A stretch of 64,000 nucleotides of DNA. It comes from Amoebophrya sp. A120 (taxonomy: Eukaryota; Sar; Dinophyceae; Syndiniales; Amoebophryaceae). Location: the NCBI GenBank assembly GCA_905178155.1, contig CAJINV010000006.1, positions 3,016,658 to 3,080,657 on the forward strand, written 5' to 3'. A program made the position numbers and the translations under genes. The notes beneath the pieces are model-generated. The model saw only the letters and a program-made list of their open reading frames with translations, did not search any database and was not told where the DNA came from. Every line of letters begins with the position of its first letter. Position 1 is the stretch's first letter. Shown piece by piece: positions 19,101-30,210 of this stretch.

Positions 19101-19909
19101 CAAACAGCAAAAGTTCGGAGTTCTGGAGAAAAACAACTCCTTGACGATGCCGCTCACGCACTTCTGCCCCAAATTATGCAAGAAAAAAACTTCTGTGTAG
19201 GTGCAAGTGTAAGTCTGTGATGCAGAAAATGGAAAACAGATACAACTGCCATGCCAGTTGTAGACACCCATGAAGTATATAGAAATCCTCTTTTCGTGTG
19301 TGTTTTCAAGTACTAAGTAGTACTAGTAGGAGTGCATGAAAATAAACTTTCTGTGTCAGCATAGTGCGGAGGAAGTTGTTTGTTGTCATGCTCTCTCACA
19401 ACTCGAAGACAATGACGCCTCCACTAACACAGTTTTTTCCTCGGATACAAATGGCTTCTCGGCCATTACGTTTCCCGTTATTTTTCCGGTGTGGTAGATT
19501 ATTTCGCATCTCCGTCCGGAACAAATGCGGACGATCCGGAAATATCAATTGCAAATATGTCTGGGTCTGGAACATGGCAATCTGTCATGCCAAATCTGAA
19601 TCATACAAAAATCTGTGTTGCAGGATTACCAAAAGCTGGCCACTTTTCACCAAGTGGGTAGGGCGTTTCTCATGCAGAATAGGCATGATAGAGGTCTCAC
19701 AGAATCTGTCATGCTAGGTTCTGCATTCCAGACCTCATGCGTCATGTAACACCTGCGTCACAAGTTTGCATCTTTCCAGACCCAGACATATTTGCAATGC
19801 ATAGGAAAAATCTTTAACGGGAACAAGATTTGGATTTCTACCTGCTTCCTCGCCGCAGCGGTATCCAAGAGAAAAAGATGAAAGCTGCGTTTTGACGTAC
19901 TCGTATTGA
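16137..19909 (+). CDS. Large Ser/Thr-rich unknown protein, nine introners
   Basis: ATG at 16137 gives MRASAFFSKTLLAKKAAAPG, a plausible mitochondrial presequence, followed by a long Ser/Thr/Gly-rich region. A family C element is removed at 16611-16837. A GT-AG intron lies at about 16949-17051, where the join is not fully consistent in phase. The open frame from 17052 continues to 17621, then through eight introners: 17622 and 17916 (G), 18183, 18638 and 18942 (B), 19175 (D), 19543 (A). All but the 18638 junction have clean TSDs. Likely folded segments: ENIWCSYDKHGFNMAKNTGA; LDDFCERYKDASLILRLRSG then LIAGFDTLFGIGGL; GLIQRFKQFRARMHEKVYGS; THFCPKWLLGHYVSRYFSGV. TGA at 19907. Family not recognised. 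A second frame at 17177-17440 was considered and set aside because only this one continues through the introner junctions. Confidence 0.6.
16611..16837. mobile_element. Introner element, family C
   Basis: Left TATGAGAATATGCACAACTC; right GGGGGAGTTGTGCACTCGCA TA. TSD CCCTC perfect. Excision gives GCC CTC CGG AGC. Confidence 0.9.
17622..17830. mobile_element. Introner element, family G
   Basis: Left TATCTCACGAAAAAACTGTT then TCACTGT; right ACAGTGAAACAGTTTTTTCT then GGCGATA. TSD GACGA perfect. Excision gives CCC GAC GAG CAC. Confidence 0.92.
17916..18125. mobile_element. Introner element, family G
   Basis: Left TATCGCAAGAAAAAACTGCT; right ACAGTGAAACACCTTTTTCG then TACGATA. TSD CACCG perfect. 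It is separated from the previous G element by only 85 bases. Confidence 0.9.
18183..18336. mobile_element. Introner element, family B
   Basis: Left TATGAACTGCAAAAGCATCG then TACTAGTATAAATTGC; right AGTACGAGTGCGATACTTTT then GCAGTGCATA. TSD CGGCA perfect. Confidence 0.92.
18638..18803. mobile_element. Introner element, family B
   Basis: Left TATGCATCGCAAAAGTATCG; right CGATACTGTTGCAATGCATA. The duplication is short (AG) or eroded. Removing it still gives an open frame (ACA ACA GCG GCC). Confidence 0.8.
18942..19092. mobile_element. Introner element, family B
   Basis: Left TATCCTGTGCAAAAGTATCG; right GTACGATGCTTTTGCAATGC ATA. TSD GGATC perfect. Excision gives TAC GGA TCC TTC. Confidence 0.92.
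19175..19447. mobile_element. Introner element, family D
   Basis: Left TATGCAAGAAAAAAACTTCT then GTGTAGGTGCAAGTG; right CACTAACACAGTTTTTTCCT CGGATA. TSD CAAAT perfect. Excision gives TGC CCC AAA TGG. Confidence 0.88.
19543..19803. mobile_element. Introner element, family A
   Basis: Left TATCAATTGCAAATATGTCT; right CCAGACCCAGACATATTTGC AATGCATA. TSD GGAAA perfect. Interior closely resembles the copies at 9431 and 51127. Confidence 0.92.
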
Positions 19910-21446
19910 AAACATGAGTTTTTACTAAAAAGTGCGCATCTGTATTTTTATGTTGTACAGCATGCAACTTGTTGACGATTATGTTATGCGCCTGATGGTC
20001 ATGGGCATGCTCTAATGATAGAAACCACGTGAGCTGCGAGAGGTAAACTTCTGTGAGGCACTTACTACCACCGAAAGAGCGCAGTTTTTTGTCTGCATAC
20101 CCGGCGGCTGAAAATAGCGAACTGTCCAGCACACAACCGCTTTTCAGCAGCGACCCCCACTCGAGCAGGTGAGGAACAAGATAACCGTGCTGGTAGTTGT
20201 TCCTACTTCACTCAGCTTCTCACGACGGCGCCGCTCGGTGCTAGCAGCAGGACCTCCACGGGAGCTGCACCAAGAGCCCGCGACTTTTTCTCCTCCTGGG
20301 CTGCAACATCTAGGAATAATTCCGCGGACGACCAGTACGTCTCCCCTCCTGCGGGGGTCGTGCTGTCGTGCTGAAGTTGGATTTTGATTTGGAGTTGTAC
20401 GCGAATATGACCACACAGTTCTTGTGCATTGCCTTGTAATTGAAAACGAAGCACTTACAGTTACAACATTTCTCGATAATTGAAGTAGTGTGCTCCTGTG
20501 ATTCGAGACATTTAATGAGCACGACGAGATCAAGATCAAGTTGAAGACGCCTGCAATGGTAGTCTACTTACCACTGGTACTGTTGTGGTTTGATGAATAT
20601 GGAAGCTCGTTTTTCGTCTTCATCAAGAGCAATGATGACAGCGCGACGGCATACGCGAAGAAAAATATTTGATGAAGTAAGTAAGTAATTATAAATGGAG
20701 TACGCGAGCAGGAACGTCGGCAGTAGATGGAGTAGTTGTAGGTCGGCTGCACTTGCTGGATACTCAAAACGCTGATGTTCATCTCCTGCTTGGGAACGTG
20801 CTTCTACTGTTTCCACCCAAGCGTGGTTCGTTGTTGCTGCGAAGATCATAAGAACTACAAGACCGCTTTGACAGGAGCTGTTCTCGCACGTGTTTTGGTT
20901 CTTTTCCAATTCGAATTCCAACAAGTACATAGCTTTAAAACTATATCCGTTCGAGCTGTTGGTCGCGGACGCAGGAGCAGAACTAGAAGCCACTGCACTA
21001 CTTTGCATAACTTGCAGTACAACTCGAGGAACTCCATCACAAAGTTCGTTCTAATCCTCAATCGATTCTCCCATTACTCCTTCCTGACGACTACACTAGG
21101 GACAGTGACAGATGATCACGCGGCTTGGAGATGCTCTCGGATCCGTCAGTTCGACAAAGATAGAGTTTCTACTTCTACTTCTATCACACGACCATGATCG
21201 ATCAACAGAGCTCTATTCACTACACTAGCCAGTACATAATCTATCAGCGACATCTCTTTGTCTTATTCTCGGCGTTTTCTTTCTTTTGTTTATCGGCGCA
21301 ACTTGTAGAAGTGTCTGGTCGTACTGGAAAGACTTATGAATAAAAGTTATCATGTGTGTCTTTTCTCTGATGTTTTTCCGTCCATATGAAGATACTAGCA
21401 TGTAGTTACAATAGCAAGATTGGAAAGAAAGTTTTATCACAAGAAG
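19910..21446. other. Intergenic stretch, 1.5 kb
   Basis: Short open frames on both strands, none with a domain, introner or consistent splice structure. I see nothing further. Confidence 0.4.
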
Positions 21447-22995
21447 ATGTCCTCCTCCTCCCAAAGTAACAAAACGACGTCGGGAAAAGCCAACCCCACT
21501 GATGCCAACCCGCGTGAACCCGGCGGAAAAAAAGGAGCAAAAGCGACCACGGCGACGTCTGGGGCATCCAAGAACCTCACTCGACCTGTCACCGTAGCAC
21601 CCAGCATGGCCGCCCGCCGGGTGCCGGACTCCATGCGGACGAGCGCGGAGGACCGGGAACAAGGAACACTTGGGAGTAGAATGATGATGTCTTCCCGAGG
21701 ACCGGTAACTGATATTAACGACGCTGCACAACAACCACCAAATAACGGCCGTGGACAACCTTTCTCATCTGCTAAAGCCGCAAGTAGCAGCAGTGCGGAC
21801 AAGACAAACGACGCCAACAGAAGAACGCCGACGCCGAAGCAGGGAGACCAACGAAACGGACTGACTATGCATTGCAAATGCAAAAGCATCGTACTAGTAG
21901 AAAGCGCATGACAAATTCGTTCAGCATGACAAATGGAATTTGTCATGCTGTTTTCCCTTGGGATGGAAGTTTGTAATGCATGATTGCGATAATTACTACG
22001 AGTGCGATACTTTTATTTTTGCACAGGATACTGACTTTCATGTACGGGAAATGGGTGGACATGGAACGCTCGCTGGTCAAGGATGTGTTCCCCCCCGAAG
22101 TCGTACAAGAAGTGCAGGACCAGCTGAACGCTTACCGGGCGGAAAGAGTATCCTGTGCAAAAGTATCGTACTCGTAGAAATTGCATATGCATTACAAATT
22201 TTTTTCTCAAGGTGAATCCGCATTACAAATTTTATTTCTCATGCTGAGAAAATTTGTAATGCATTCATACGAGTACGATACTTTTGCAATTCATAAAGAG
22301 CCGCCACGGACCACTCCTACGCACAGGAGCTGCGGGAGCGCGAGCGGATCCAGGGGACATTGTGGCAGAAGAGGTACCAGGAGCTAGAGGAAGATTTCAA
22401 AACCCTGGACCTCGTGGCAAAAACCGATCTTCGAGAATTGCCATTGAAGGTGGGACAGGCCGCCAAATTGCAGGAGGGTAACCGAAGCATCAAAGGCAGG
22501 GAACAACAACAAGATTGGACCATTTTCTGTCCGGATAGCGAGACCCGGAATCGGTGTCTCACCTATCACACCCTGTTCGTCGACGCGCCCGCACTGCGTG
22601 GCATACCAGACGAGAAGTGGCGGGTGCCGGGACAGCCGGGCTATTTGGTTCCCAAGGGGATGGCCGGGCGGCGCATGAACAGCAGGGACGAGGATGTGTA
22701 TGGACCGGAAGGAACTTCTACTACGAGTGTAATATTAAAGCAGCCACAACTGGATGGGAATGATCGCGAGAAAAGGAGCAGCAACGAACAAGACGAGGAA
22801 GCGCAGATAAACCCTGTTGACAACTTCAACTTCTCGCAGGTCCAGCTGACCGACTTGAAGGCGCTGAAGGTGAAGTTCACAGACTGGGCGCGGTGGGCGG
22901 TAAACAGCGGAGCCTGGACCATGACCAGGAGGGGAAAAAAACTGGCGTCGTTCGAAGAAGCGATCAAAAAGGATAGAAAGACAAAGCCGGTATGA
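21447..22995 (+). CDS. Unknown 408-residue protein, coiled-coil-like middle
   Basis: ATG at 21447; exons 21447-21865, 22036-22148 and 22301-22995 sum to exactly 409 codons with TGA at 22993. The N-terminal 140 residues are Ser/Thr/Ala-rich and probably disordered. The middle is charged and helical (EVVQEVQDQLNAYRAERAAT; ELRERERIQGTLWQKRYQEL), consistent with a short coiled coil. A likely globular part follows (DWTIFCPDSETRNRCLTYHT; PDEKWRVPGQPGYLVPKG), and the C-terminus is LKVKFTDWARWAVNSGAWTM then TRRGKKLASFEEAIKKDRK. I do not recognise the family. Both introners are family B with perfect TSDs, so the splice model is firm although the function is unknown. Confidence 0.75.
21866..22030. mobile_element. 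Introner element, family B
   Basis: Left TATGCATTGCAAATGCAAAA then GCATCGTACTAG; right GTGCGATACTTTTATTTTTG CACAGGATA. Each TIR contains a small insertion. TSD CTGAC perfect. Confidence 0.9.
22149..22295. mobile_element. Introner element, family B, good reference copy
   Basis: Left TATCCTGTGCAAAAGTATCG then TACTCGTAG; right TACGAGTACGATACTTTTGC then AATTCATA. TSD AAGAG perfect. The interior is a second inverted pair (GCATTACAAAT against ATTTGTAATGC). Confidence 0.93.
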
Positions 22996-23194
22996 AATAA
23001 AAACGAAATTTGGTCGTGGTCGTGTGTGTGTATTGCTGTGTCTGTTTATGTATGATGAATTCTCGACATTGCAACACTTCATTATGTGATTCGACCACGA
23101 CAAGAATCTAATGCTTCGTGGTGTTGCGGTCTAATAAGGTGTGCAAGAAGATGATGAAAGACAAAGAGTATAGAGAGAGAGACGACCTGATGTC

Positions 23195-25183
23195 ATGTGT
23201 GACTCGAATCCTGAGTGTGGTTCTTTGTCATGCTTGCATTTATTGCGAGTAGGGGACAACTTCGACTTCCTGATACGACACAGACAGACCCTGCTTTCGA
23301 TTCCATACAACCCGGCAGCTCCTACAAATCATAATATGATGGAAGTCGACGACCAGTACCAGCAGCAGGGAGCGGAAAATGAAACTAAAGCCGCTGAGCA
23401 CGACACAAATGCTCTAGCTCATGTTCATCCAGAGGACCTCCACCCCACAAGAAGGACAAGAGCTGTCCTGGGCGGGCAAGGACTAGAAAATGAAAACATG
23501 CAGAAAGAAAATCAGGAACAAAGACTGACAGCAGCGTCTTCATCCAAAGGGGACATTTATTCTTCCGACGAAGACGAGAGTCTGCCTCTGTGGCCTCCCC
23601 GGTACCTGCGTTACTCGTCTGAGGAGGAGGATTTAGATTTTACAAGCGAGGAGGAGACCTCCTCCGGTAGTGACGGGGACGAAATCTTCAGCGACGGGGA
23701 GGAAACGAGTAGCGACGAAGAACCTGCCGGGGAAGAGAATCAGGATATTGAGCAGGCCGATGTGGAAATGAATATTGACCCGGCGGCACAACCACAAGAT
23801 ACGAAGGTTCAAGACAGTACTTCCGCTTTTGTCTACATTCGGAACAAAACCACGGGGAAGACGAAGGTGATAAAGCGCGGGGACCTTCACAAGTATTGTC
23901 CGAACTACATAGAAGATCATAGAAAGATGTTGACTCGAGGTGAAACTGCAGCTGCCGTGAAGAAGCCGAGGCCAACACGCGAAGAGGTTGTTGAGGCTGC
24001 AAAACGCGAGAGAGCGAAGCGGGAACAGGAGCTAACCTATCAAATGTAAAAATGTCTGGGTCTGGAAGATTGCGAGATTTGTCATGCATATTTCGGATCA
24101 CGCAAATGGCGTCTGATGCAGGCGAAAGCATCACAGGCTTGATGCACGCCTCATGATGCCTGTCCCGCATGAGAAACTTCCTACTTGCGTGCCAAGAAAT
24201 GGACAGCTTTTGGCGCTCATGCAACACAAATTTTTGTGTGTTCCAGAGTTTGCATCACAAGTTCCAACCCTTCCAGACCCAGACACTTTTACATTTGATA
24301 TAACACGGCAGCAGCGGATGTTCGCGATTTTTCAAAACATGTATGAAACTGCACAACTTTCCAGCCTTCCTTTCAACATTTGTCATGCAAAATACCGAAT
24401 CCACGTGACGTCCACCTCTTGCCTCTAAAATATTCTGCGCATGACAAGTTTTGAATGCCCGAACAGAACTACGATCCATGTCCGGATTGGTCATGCAAAA
24501 GCTACACCTGTGGGCAGCTTGTGATGCTGCTCATGCTCTACAAAACAGGGGGACGAGGGGGACGGGATGTGCAGTCTGATAACATGCAGAGTGTGGAACA
24601 GGATTGCGCACAGTGCGTGGAGAACACGCAGCTCTTCACGAAGGTCCCGCTGGCACAGTTACTCGTCGCGCAGGAGCGGCTGGCGGGAACGGAAAAATTA
24701 CCAAACAACACGGTGGTGAACCAATTTGGGAGCTACGTGAAAAACGACGACCCGGGAAAGCGGAGTTTGCAGGACAGACAGCGGACAGCACAGGAAAAAG
24801 TGCTCCCGTTGCCGTATGATTTGTCGCAGCGGCACTTGGACGCGCAGCTGCACGACCGCAACCGGGAACGCTGGAAACCGACCTACTGGTCTTTGGATGA
24901 GATTCACGAGAAGGCAGCGAGATTTACGGAGAAAGTGGTAGAGGTGGAAATGGAACAAGTAGTAGATGCAGGACGAAAGAATCAAGTTCAAGGTGGACCA
25001 CCTCCTCGTCCTGTGGAGGACCACATGAACAATAAATCTCGTGCAGCTCATCTCCTGTCGGACGGAGAGCATTCACGTTCTGCGACTTCGGCTGCCAACC
25101 GCCACATCGTCGCGGGAGACACGGGACGACGGGGCTTGCTGTCAAGAAGTGACGCAGTATCCAAGGGGAGAAACGTGTCTTAG
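23195..25183 (+). CDS. Acidic, probably nuclear protein of unknown function
   Basis: Two in-frame starts are possible, 23195 and 23336; the latter (MMEVDDQYQQQGAENETKAA) gives 444 residues from exons 23336-24036, 24305-24341 and 24587-25183 (TAG at 25181). The first third is strongly acidic with Ser/Glu/Asp runs (YSSDEDESLPLWPP; YSSEEEDLDFTSEEETSSGS). A basic helical region follows (KKPRPTREEVVEAAKRERAK). The C-terminal half looks folded (NTQLFTKVPLAQLLVAQERL; LPLPYDLSQRHLDAQLHDRN; WKPTYWSLDEIHEKAARFTE). Acidic Ser/Glu stretches followed by Lys/Arg-rich helices are common in chromatin and RNA-processing factors, but I name no family. A GT-AG join from here to the next gene is possible in phase (AGA A / GG AAT), so the two may be one gene. 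Confidence 0.6.
24037..24300. mobile_element. Introner element, family A
   Basis: Left TATCAAATGTAAAAATGTCT then GGGTCTGGAAG; right CTTCCAGACCCAGACACTTT then TACATTTGATA, an almost perfect inverse. TSD TAAC. Excision gives GAG CTA ACA CGG. Confidence 0.92.
24342..24581. mobile_element. Introner element, family C, degenerate
   Basis: Left TATGAAACTGCACAACTTTC; right GGGGGACGGGATGTGCAGTC TGATA. The TIRs are recognisable but diverged. TSD ACATG is perfect. Excision gives CAA AAC ATG CAG AGT. Confidence 0.8.
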
Positions 25184-25384
25184 TGATAGAATTTGAAGTC
25201 AATGATCTATAAGTAGATGCACAGTTCATCGCATTGATGCCCCAGGAGACCACGAACGATTACGATTAGTAGGGGCCAGGCTCCTCGTTGCACCGTGGCC
25301 CGCACGGTCATTTGCGATGTCAGAATTATAGGAACACGGCACGAACGAAATAAGCAAGACACGACTTTTTTCTGTAATATACAG

Positions 25385-27259
25385 GGAATAAAGGTGACCA
25401 GTGTCAAGATCAACTTGTACGAAACGGTAAAGAGAACGACGACGACGACGGGAAGATCTTACCAGGTGGCACCACCTGCGTGCGCAAACTCTTTCCCTTC
25501 TACCACACCTTCGAAATATCCGTCGACCCCGTTTCATCTGGGAAGAAGAAGTTCCTTCCTGTAGTCGAGAACCTGATCGATGAAAACACCTACGACAGCC
25601 AGCGGAACCGCGGCGCCAAGAACGCGAGAATCGTCCGCGTTTTCGAGCGGAACTATTTTACGAAGGCGTTTCTGTGGGATGTGCGGATGGAAGACTTGGC
25701 TGCGTCGTGTACTTCGGCAACAACATCGGGGATGACGATGGACCACGACAGTCGTGTCCGAAATAATGGGTCATCCAGCAGTCGTTCTTCAACAGCCTTT
25801 GCGTTGAGTGCTGCACTGGGCAACGGAACAGGTGGACCTAACACGTCACCAACAACTTCCGGACGTCGGATCACCGCAAACTCTTTGCCGGACCGGGAGC
25901 GCAGACTCAGTGAGTACCCGGAAAACCTCCCCGCGGGTCCCCCTTTATGACGCGCTCAGGTGTTACAATGTCAATCGTTGCAATAGAATATGGAAATCTG
26001 TGATGCAAGAGTGCATGATATAGCCAACTTTCATAGGATCGCGCAGGACAAGTTCCGGCGCCCCAAACCCCACTGCAATTATCTGGCGAAATTTGTATTT
26101 CAGAAAGTGGAACGCCCTGCGAGTCTGTCATGCTCATCCCGCAAGACAAACCTCAGTTTCTGTGGTAACCGATCTGAGATTGTAACGCCTGAGCGAGTTA
26201 TACCCTTCGCCGGTGTTTTCTCCCGGCCCCATCAAGTTTGATCCACCTCCCAAACGACCGCCGTGTAGTACGAGCTGCAAGAACCCCAGCACCCCCGCAA
26301 GAACAGATTCCTACAACAAAAAACACCTGGAACACGACCTTGCGGACGACCCGGGGTTTACGAATGGGATTCTTCCCCCTGAGTATTTCGAGGAAGACGA
26401 GAAACAACTGCCGTGTGGGGCTCCCTTTATACCTATTAGGAACAAGGACGGCACGATATTATTGCGACAGACACGACAAAACGTGCATCCGAGCTGCAGC
26501 CGCGAGGAGGAAGAGAACAGCCACCATCAGCAGCCTCGCCCAGCAGAAGATGCGACTTCGGGAGGAGGGGAAGAAGAAGTGCTGCGCTTGGTTGACTGTC
26601 GGGGAAATGACGTAGTTCGCGCCTGGGATGACGATTTCATGCACTTCGAAGACCTGCCTCCCGAGGCACAGGAGCTGGTTCCCATGCCGGAGATTCTTTT
26701 TGCTTCGCTGGGTCGTGGAAATAAGAGAAAGCGACGCAGAAGTGGGGCGTCATCTCCTTCTTCGTCCGAAGAGCGCTCGTTCTCGTCGGATCGCAGTAGC
26801 TGTAGTAGTGGTTCCGAGAGGATGGAGCAGAAGATCAGGAAGAAAAAACACAACTACACAATTGACAAACTTCCGAAGTTTGTGTTGCCAGACCACATGA
26901 AGATTCGCGAGTTCGGAAAATTGAAGGGCCAGTTTGGGTATGAAATTCGAAAAATCATACGTCGGATGGGTTTCAGGACTGAGAAAACCAAAAGAAAAAG
27001 AACCTGTAGGTACTTCCTACTCGTCGTGCAGTTTGTCGTGCATCAAGGGGTCGCTCGGCCCGCGCACCTTTGCAGAGCCTGGCGAGGAGCGCCGTTCTTC
27101 CATCTGGTATATATAATTGTGCACCATAAACAAGCAAAAGCAATGCTGCTCGTGCATGATGCTCGGAGGTGCTCATATGTCGGTGTGAATGAAAAACAGA
27201 AGTTGATAAATCCGGGTCATTCTTGTTTTGCAGACTTGGAAGCAGCAGGCAAGCAATGA
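25385..27259 (+). CDS. Acidic and basic-tailed unknown protein, 5' exon unresolved
   Basis: The first clear exon opens after an acceptor at 25383-25384 and reads QCQDQLVRNGKEN, five Asp, then GKILPGGTTCVRKLFPFYHT, FEISVDPVSSGKKKFLPVVE and FERNYFTKAFLWDVRMEDLA. A family K introner (25946-26202) is removed in frame. The next exon is Pro-, then acid-rich (DLADDPGFTNGILPPEYFEE; DDDFMHFEDLPPEAQELVPM), has KRKRRRSGASSPSSSEERSF as a likely nuclear-localisation and phospho-Ser stretch, and ends YTIDKLPKFVLPDHMKIREF then LKGQFGYEIRKIIRRMGF. A GT-AG intron at 27006-27233 joins RKRT to YLEAAGKQ, with TGA at 27257. Family unknown; nuclear location inferred only from composition. No convincing ATG lies just upstream, so the gene may continue from the one ending at 25183. 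Confidence 0.6.
25946..26202. mobile_element. Introner element, family K
   Basis: Left TATGACGCGCTCAGGTGTTA then CAATGTC; right GATTGTAACGCCTGAGCGAG then TTATA. TSD CCCTT perfect. Only copy of this TIR seen. Excision gives GGT CCC CCT TCG CCG. Confidence 0.88.
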
Positions 27260-28437
27260 GCTTTTTCTTGTCTCAGCATAAAAAGTTATTCAACTTCCAG
27301 TTTTCTGTCCGAGACGAACCTCCCCGCCGTGTTTGTGATGCATATCGACCCAGCACCACCTTCGGCTTCCTCCTCGGCAGCCTCTGCCGGTGGGAACGCG
27401 TGCGGATGGGAGAGGAGATCGGACGTACTGTTTCGTAGTGGTACGAAGCAAAGTAGTTGTAGTACATCGTCAGGGGCGGGTCTCAATTTTCCAAACAACC
27501 GGCCGCGGCGGTGAAGCAGGTTGCGACCTCATCAAAGTCAGGCTTTTTACGATGTCCGATACAAAACATTCTCGGCTCCTGCAAGTGCCTATGTCGTGAC
27601 AAGCACCAGTTTACAACGAACAGCACAGGTGCCCGAAGATGCGTCCTGTGATGCGTGAACCCCCCGTGGTGCAATAACTTGTAAACAAATTAAGTGCGAT
27701 GCGAGGGCAATCATATGCTCTTTTTATTTTCAGCAGATCAAGAAGTCTCGAAGAGAAGTAGATTGACATACTTGCAGCTGAACAGTAATTATTGGCTCCT
27801 TGTTCATCTTTAGTCCTTACATCCTGTTCCTGATCTTCATGTGGACCTTTGATGGTGGATCACGAAAAAGTGCGGATCATGTAAAAAACGCAGATCTTTA
27901 CCGTGACCGTGAGCTTTAGAATCTATCAATGTCATGAAAACAAATGGGATCACCAGCTGGCCGTAACACTGAGAAAAAAATTCGATGTTGCGTTGAAAAG
28001 TTCAAAAACAAAATCTTTTGGCCGACTTGTTCCAGCGAGATCGAGAAACAGAAAAATAGGAATTTCTGTGAAAGATGGAAGATCTAGCCGTGATCAAAGC
28101 ACCAGGCAGGCGGGTTATTTGTACTCTTCCCAGAATGATGAAAAATAAAGATTATGGACGCATTCGCATCAACGCATCCAGAAGTCAAAACCTGATGTGA
28201 TCGCTCCTTCATGATGACTCACACCCTCGAGGACCTGCCACAGGTACAGCTGAACTAGAAAGAGTGAAGTTTATTTCCCTGAGTCTAGGTGTAGGTGTTC
28301 TCTATCTCTAAGTAGCTTATTGTGCCAGTCGCCAGTTTCCAACTCGATAGGTTCAGTTTCAGGTTGACTTCCCGATGAGGACTGGCGGTGTTTCATGAAA
28401 AACACAGGAGAAGGTTTACGAAATTAAAAACCCAGCC
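27260..28437. other. Intergenic stretch
   Basis: Short open frames only, no introner and no recognisable RNA gene. Confidence 0.4.
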
Positions 28438-30210
28438 ATGACGGGAGCATCTTCGCGAAGACCTCCGCAGGACAAAAATCGTCCCTCCGCGAGAGTAGGA
28501 GCTGCTTCACGATTGACCACCCTGCTGATAGGTGGCAACAAGTCCGCTAGTACCGCCCTCGACAACAAAAGCAAGACGACCCAGAAACGAGGAACGAAAG
28601 CAAAAACAGTTCCTCCCAGCACGAGAAATAATAAAGCCGCTAGTGTAACCTTCGTCGCTCCGGGGGACCTAATTTGCCGGAGTACCGAAAATACGTCTTT
28701 GTTGAAGGGAATCGGGATAACCGAGCAAGTAGCGACAGGACTTGCTGGAGAAACTACAACGTCCGCCTCGAAGAATAAAACAGAGCTCCGGGCGGCCGCT
28801 TGCGGGAAGCTGAAACAGGTTTCGCAATTGATTTTCGTTGAAACGGACCGGCATTTTGCGCTCACAGTGGGCGATGTTGTCGTGGGAAGGATCGTTTCGG
28901 TGCTGAACGGGAAATGGGCTGTGGACGTATAACTTTTTTTCAGTGCTTGATTTGTCATGGGGTTTTGGCAATAGGAGCGTGTGAGCGTCCACCTGGAAGT
29001 GGTCTGCTGAGACTGTTTCTTGCTCTCGAAAATTTAGTATCATGTTCACATGGAATTCGCACGAAAGGATATACAACTTTGACTAGGAAAGCAAATCATA
29101 AAGACCAAGGTGAAAGGACGAAAAAGCAACAAGTTGTATATTATACTTCCATTAGAAACTTCTACAACCACACCTCCAACAGGTCGGGCAGCCGCGTTTG
29201 GCCACCCTTCCGCTGGCGGCCATTCACCTGCCGAACAACGAGCAACGGCGGCGGACGGCGGAAGATTTATTGAACATCCGGGATTTTTTCAAGGAAAACG
29301 ACCTCATCGTCGCGGAAGTGCAGCGGATTCTGCAGCCGGATTCCAGTTATGCAATGCAAAAGTAACGTACTAGTAAAAATTGCATTACAAATTGACTCAG
29401 CATTACAAATTAAATTTGTAATGCGGATTTGCATTAGCAAAAAGATTTGTAATGCATAAACGCAATTAGTACGAGTACGATACTTTTGCACAGGATTCCA
29501 GTTCCACCGCGGGAAGCCAGCAGGAGCAGATCTTTTTGCAAACCCGGTCCGCGAAGTATGGGCTGCTTCGGAACGGCATCGCGGTGGACCTTTTGGGCCG
29601 GAACTTTTCCAACACCGGTTGTTCATCGTCCTCAACTACTTCATCGCAACTATCGCGGAAAAACCCGAATCTTCTCTACGGCAGCGACATCTTGGGCAAA
29701 AGCCGCATTGTGAACGTCAGGTGTAAGGTTCGGAATTCATCTTGTGACGAACTCGTGTTAAGGAGCACAGCATCAAGTTGTGGCGCAGTAGAGAAGAACC
29801 ACACACCAAGAACCGAAACATCAACGACCGCCAGTCTGCAGCTGATCTTTGGCGCAAATGGAGTGGTTTTTGTCGGCGCCAGCCCGTGGCACGGAGTACA
29901 ACAACGTGGGGAAGCAGGCGGAGACGACTCATTGCATTTGGCGATTGACACACTGAATTTTTCCTCGCACGCACGTAACGCAGACACAACTGATGCTGCT
30001 GCAGCTGGTGGAGTGACAAGTAAACACAGGACTGCTCTGTCCAGGACTTGTCTACAAGCGATCGCGCTGTACCGAAAGGCGCTGGAGGAGATTTCCACTC
30101 AGGCCTCTTCCAGCAGTTGTGCAAATGGACGAAATGTAGGGATGGAGGGTGAGAAAATCTCTTTGAAGAGACTGGAAGAAAGAGTGGAAGAAATTCAGCG
30201 ACAGGGATGA
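28438..30210 (+). CDS. RRP4: Exosome complex component RRP4 (EXOSC2 homologue)
   Basis: RRP4 is an S1/KH cap subunit of the RNA exosome, which degrades and trims RNA 3' ends in nucleus and cytoplasm. Exons 28438-28926, 29183-29347 and 29503-30210 give 453 residues, longer than animal RRP4 (about 290), mainly through Ser/Thr-rich additions at the N-terminus and near 29600-29800. Signatures in order: VTFVAPGDLICRSTENTSLL (the VxPGD N-terminal strand); ETDRHFALTVGDVVVGRIVS then VLNGKWAVD (start of the S1 domain); LATLPLAAIHLPNNEQRRRT then AEDLLNIRDFFKENDLIVAE (rest of S1); FLQTRSAKYGLLRNGIAVDL; and LQLIFGANGVVFVG (KH region, where RRP4 has a GxNGxxW-like motif; here Trp is replaced by Val or Phe). 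A GT-AG intron (28927-29182) and one family B introner are removed in frame. Identification rests on order and spacing of these motifs. Confidence 0.85.
29348..29496. mobile_element. Introner element, family B
   Basis: Left TATGCAATGCAAAAGTAACG; right GTACGATACTTTTGCACAGG AT. Flanking repeat TCCAGT, extended to 11 matching bases (29338-29348 and 29493-29503) because the element end GGAT also occurs upstream of the site. Lies in the linker after the S1 domain of RRP4. Confidence 0.9.

Noticed and set aside
20144-20539. 131-codon minus-strand open frame in the 19.9-21.4 kb interval
   Set aside because: Composition and lack of any domain or splice structure suggest chance; neighbouring frames are equally open.
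28438-28935. RRP4 first exon read as a complete 164-residue protein ending in TAA
   Set aside because: The stop lies inside a GT-AG intron, and the rest of the S1 and KH domains continues in phase at 29183.
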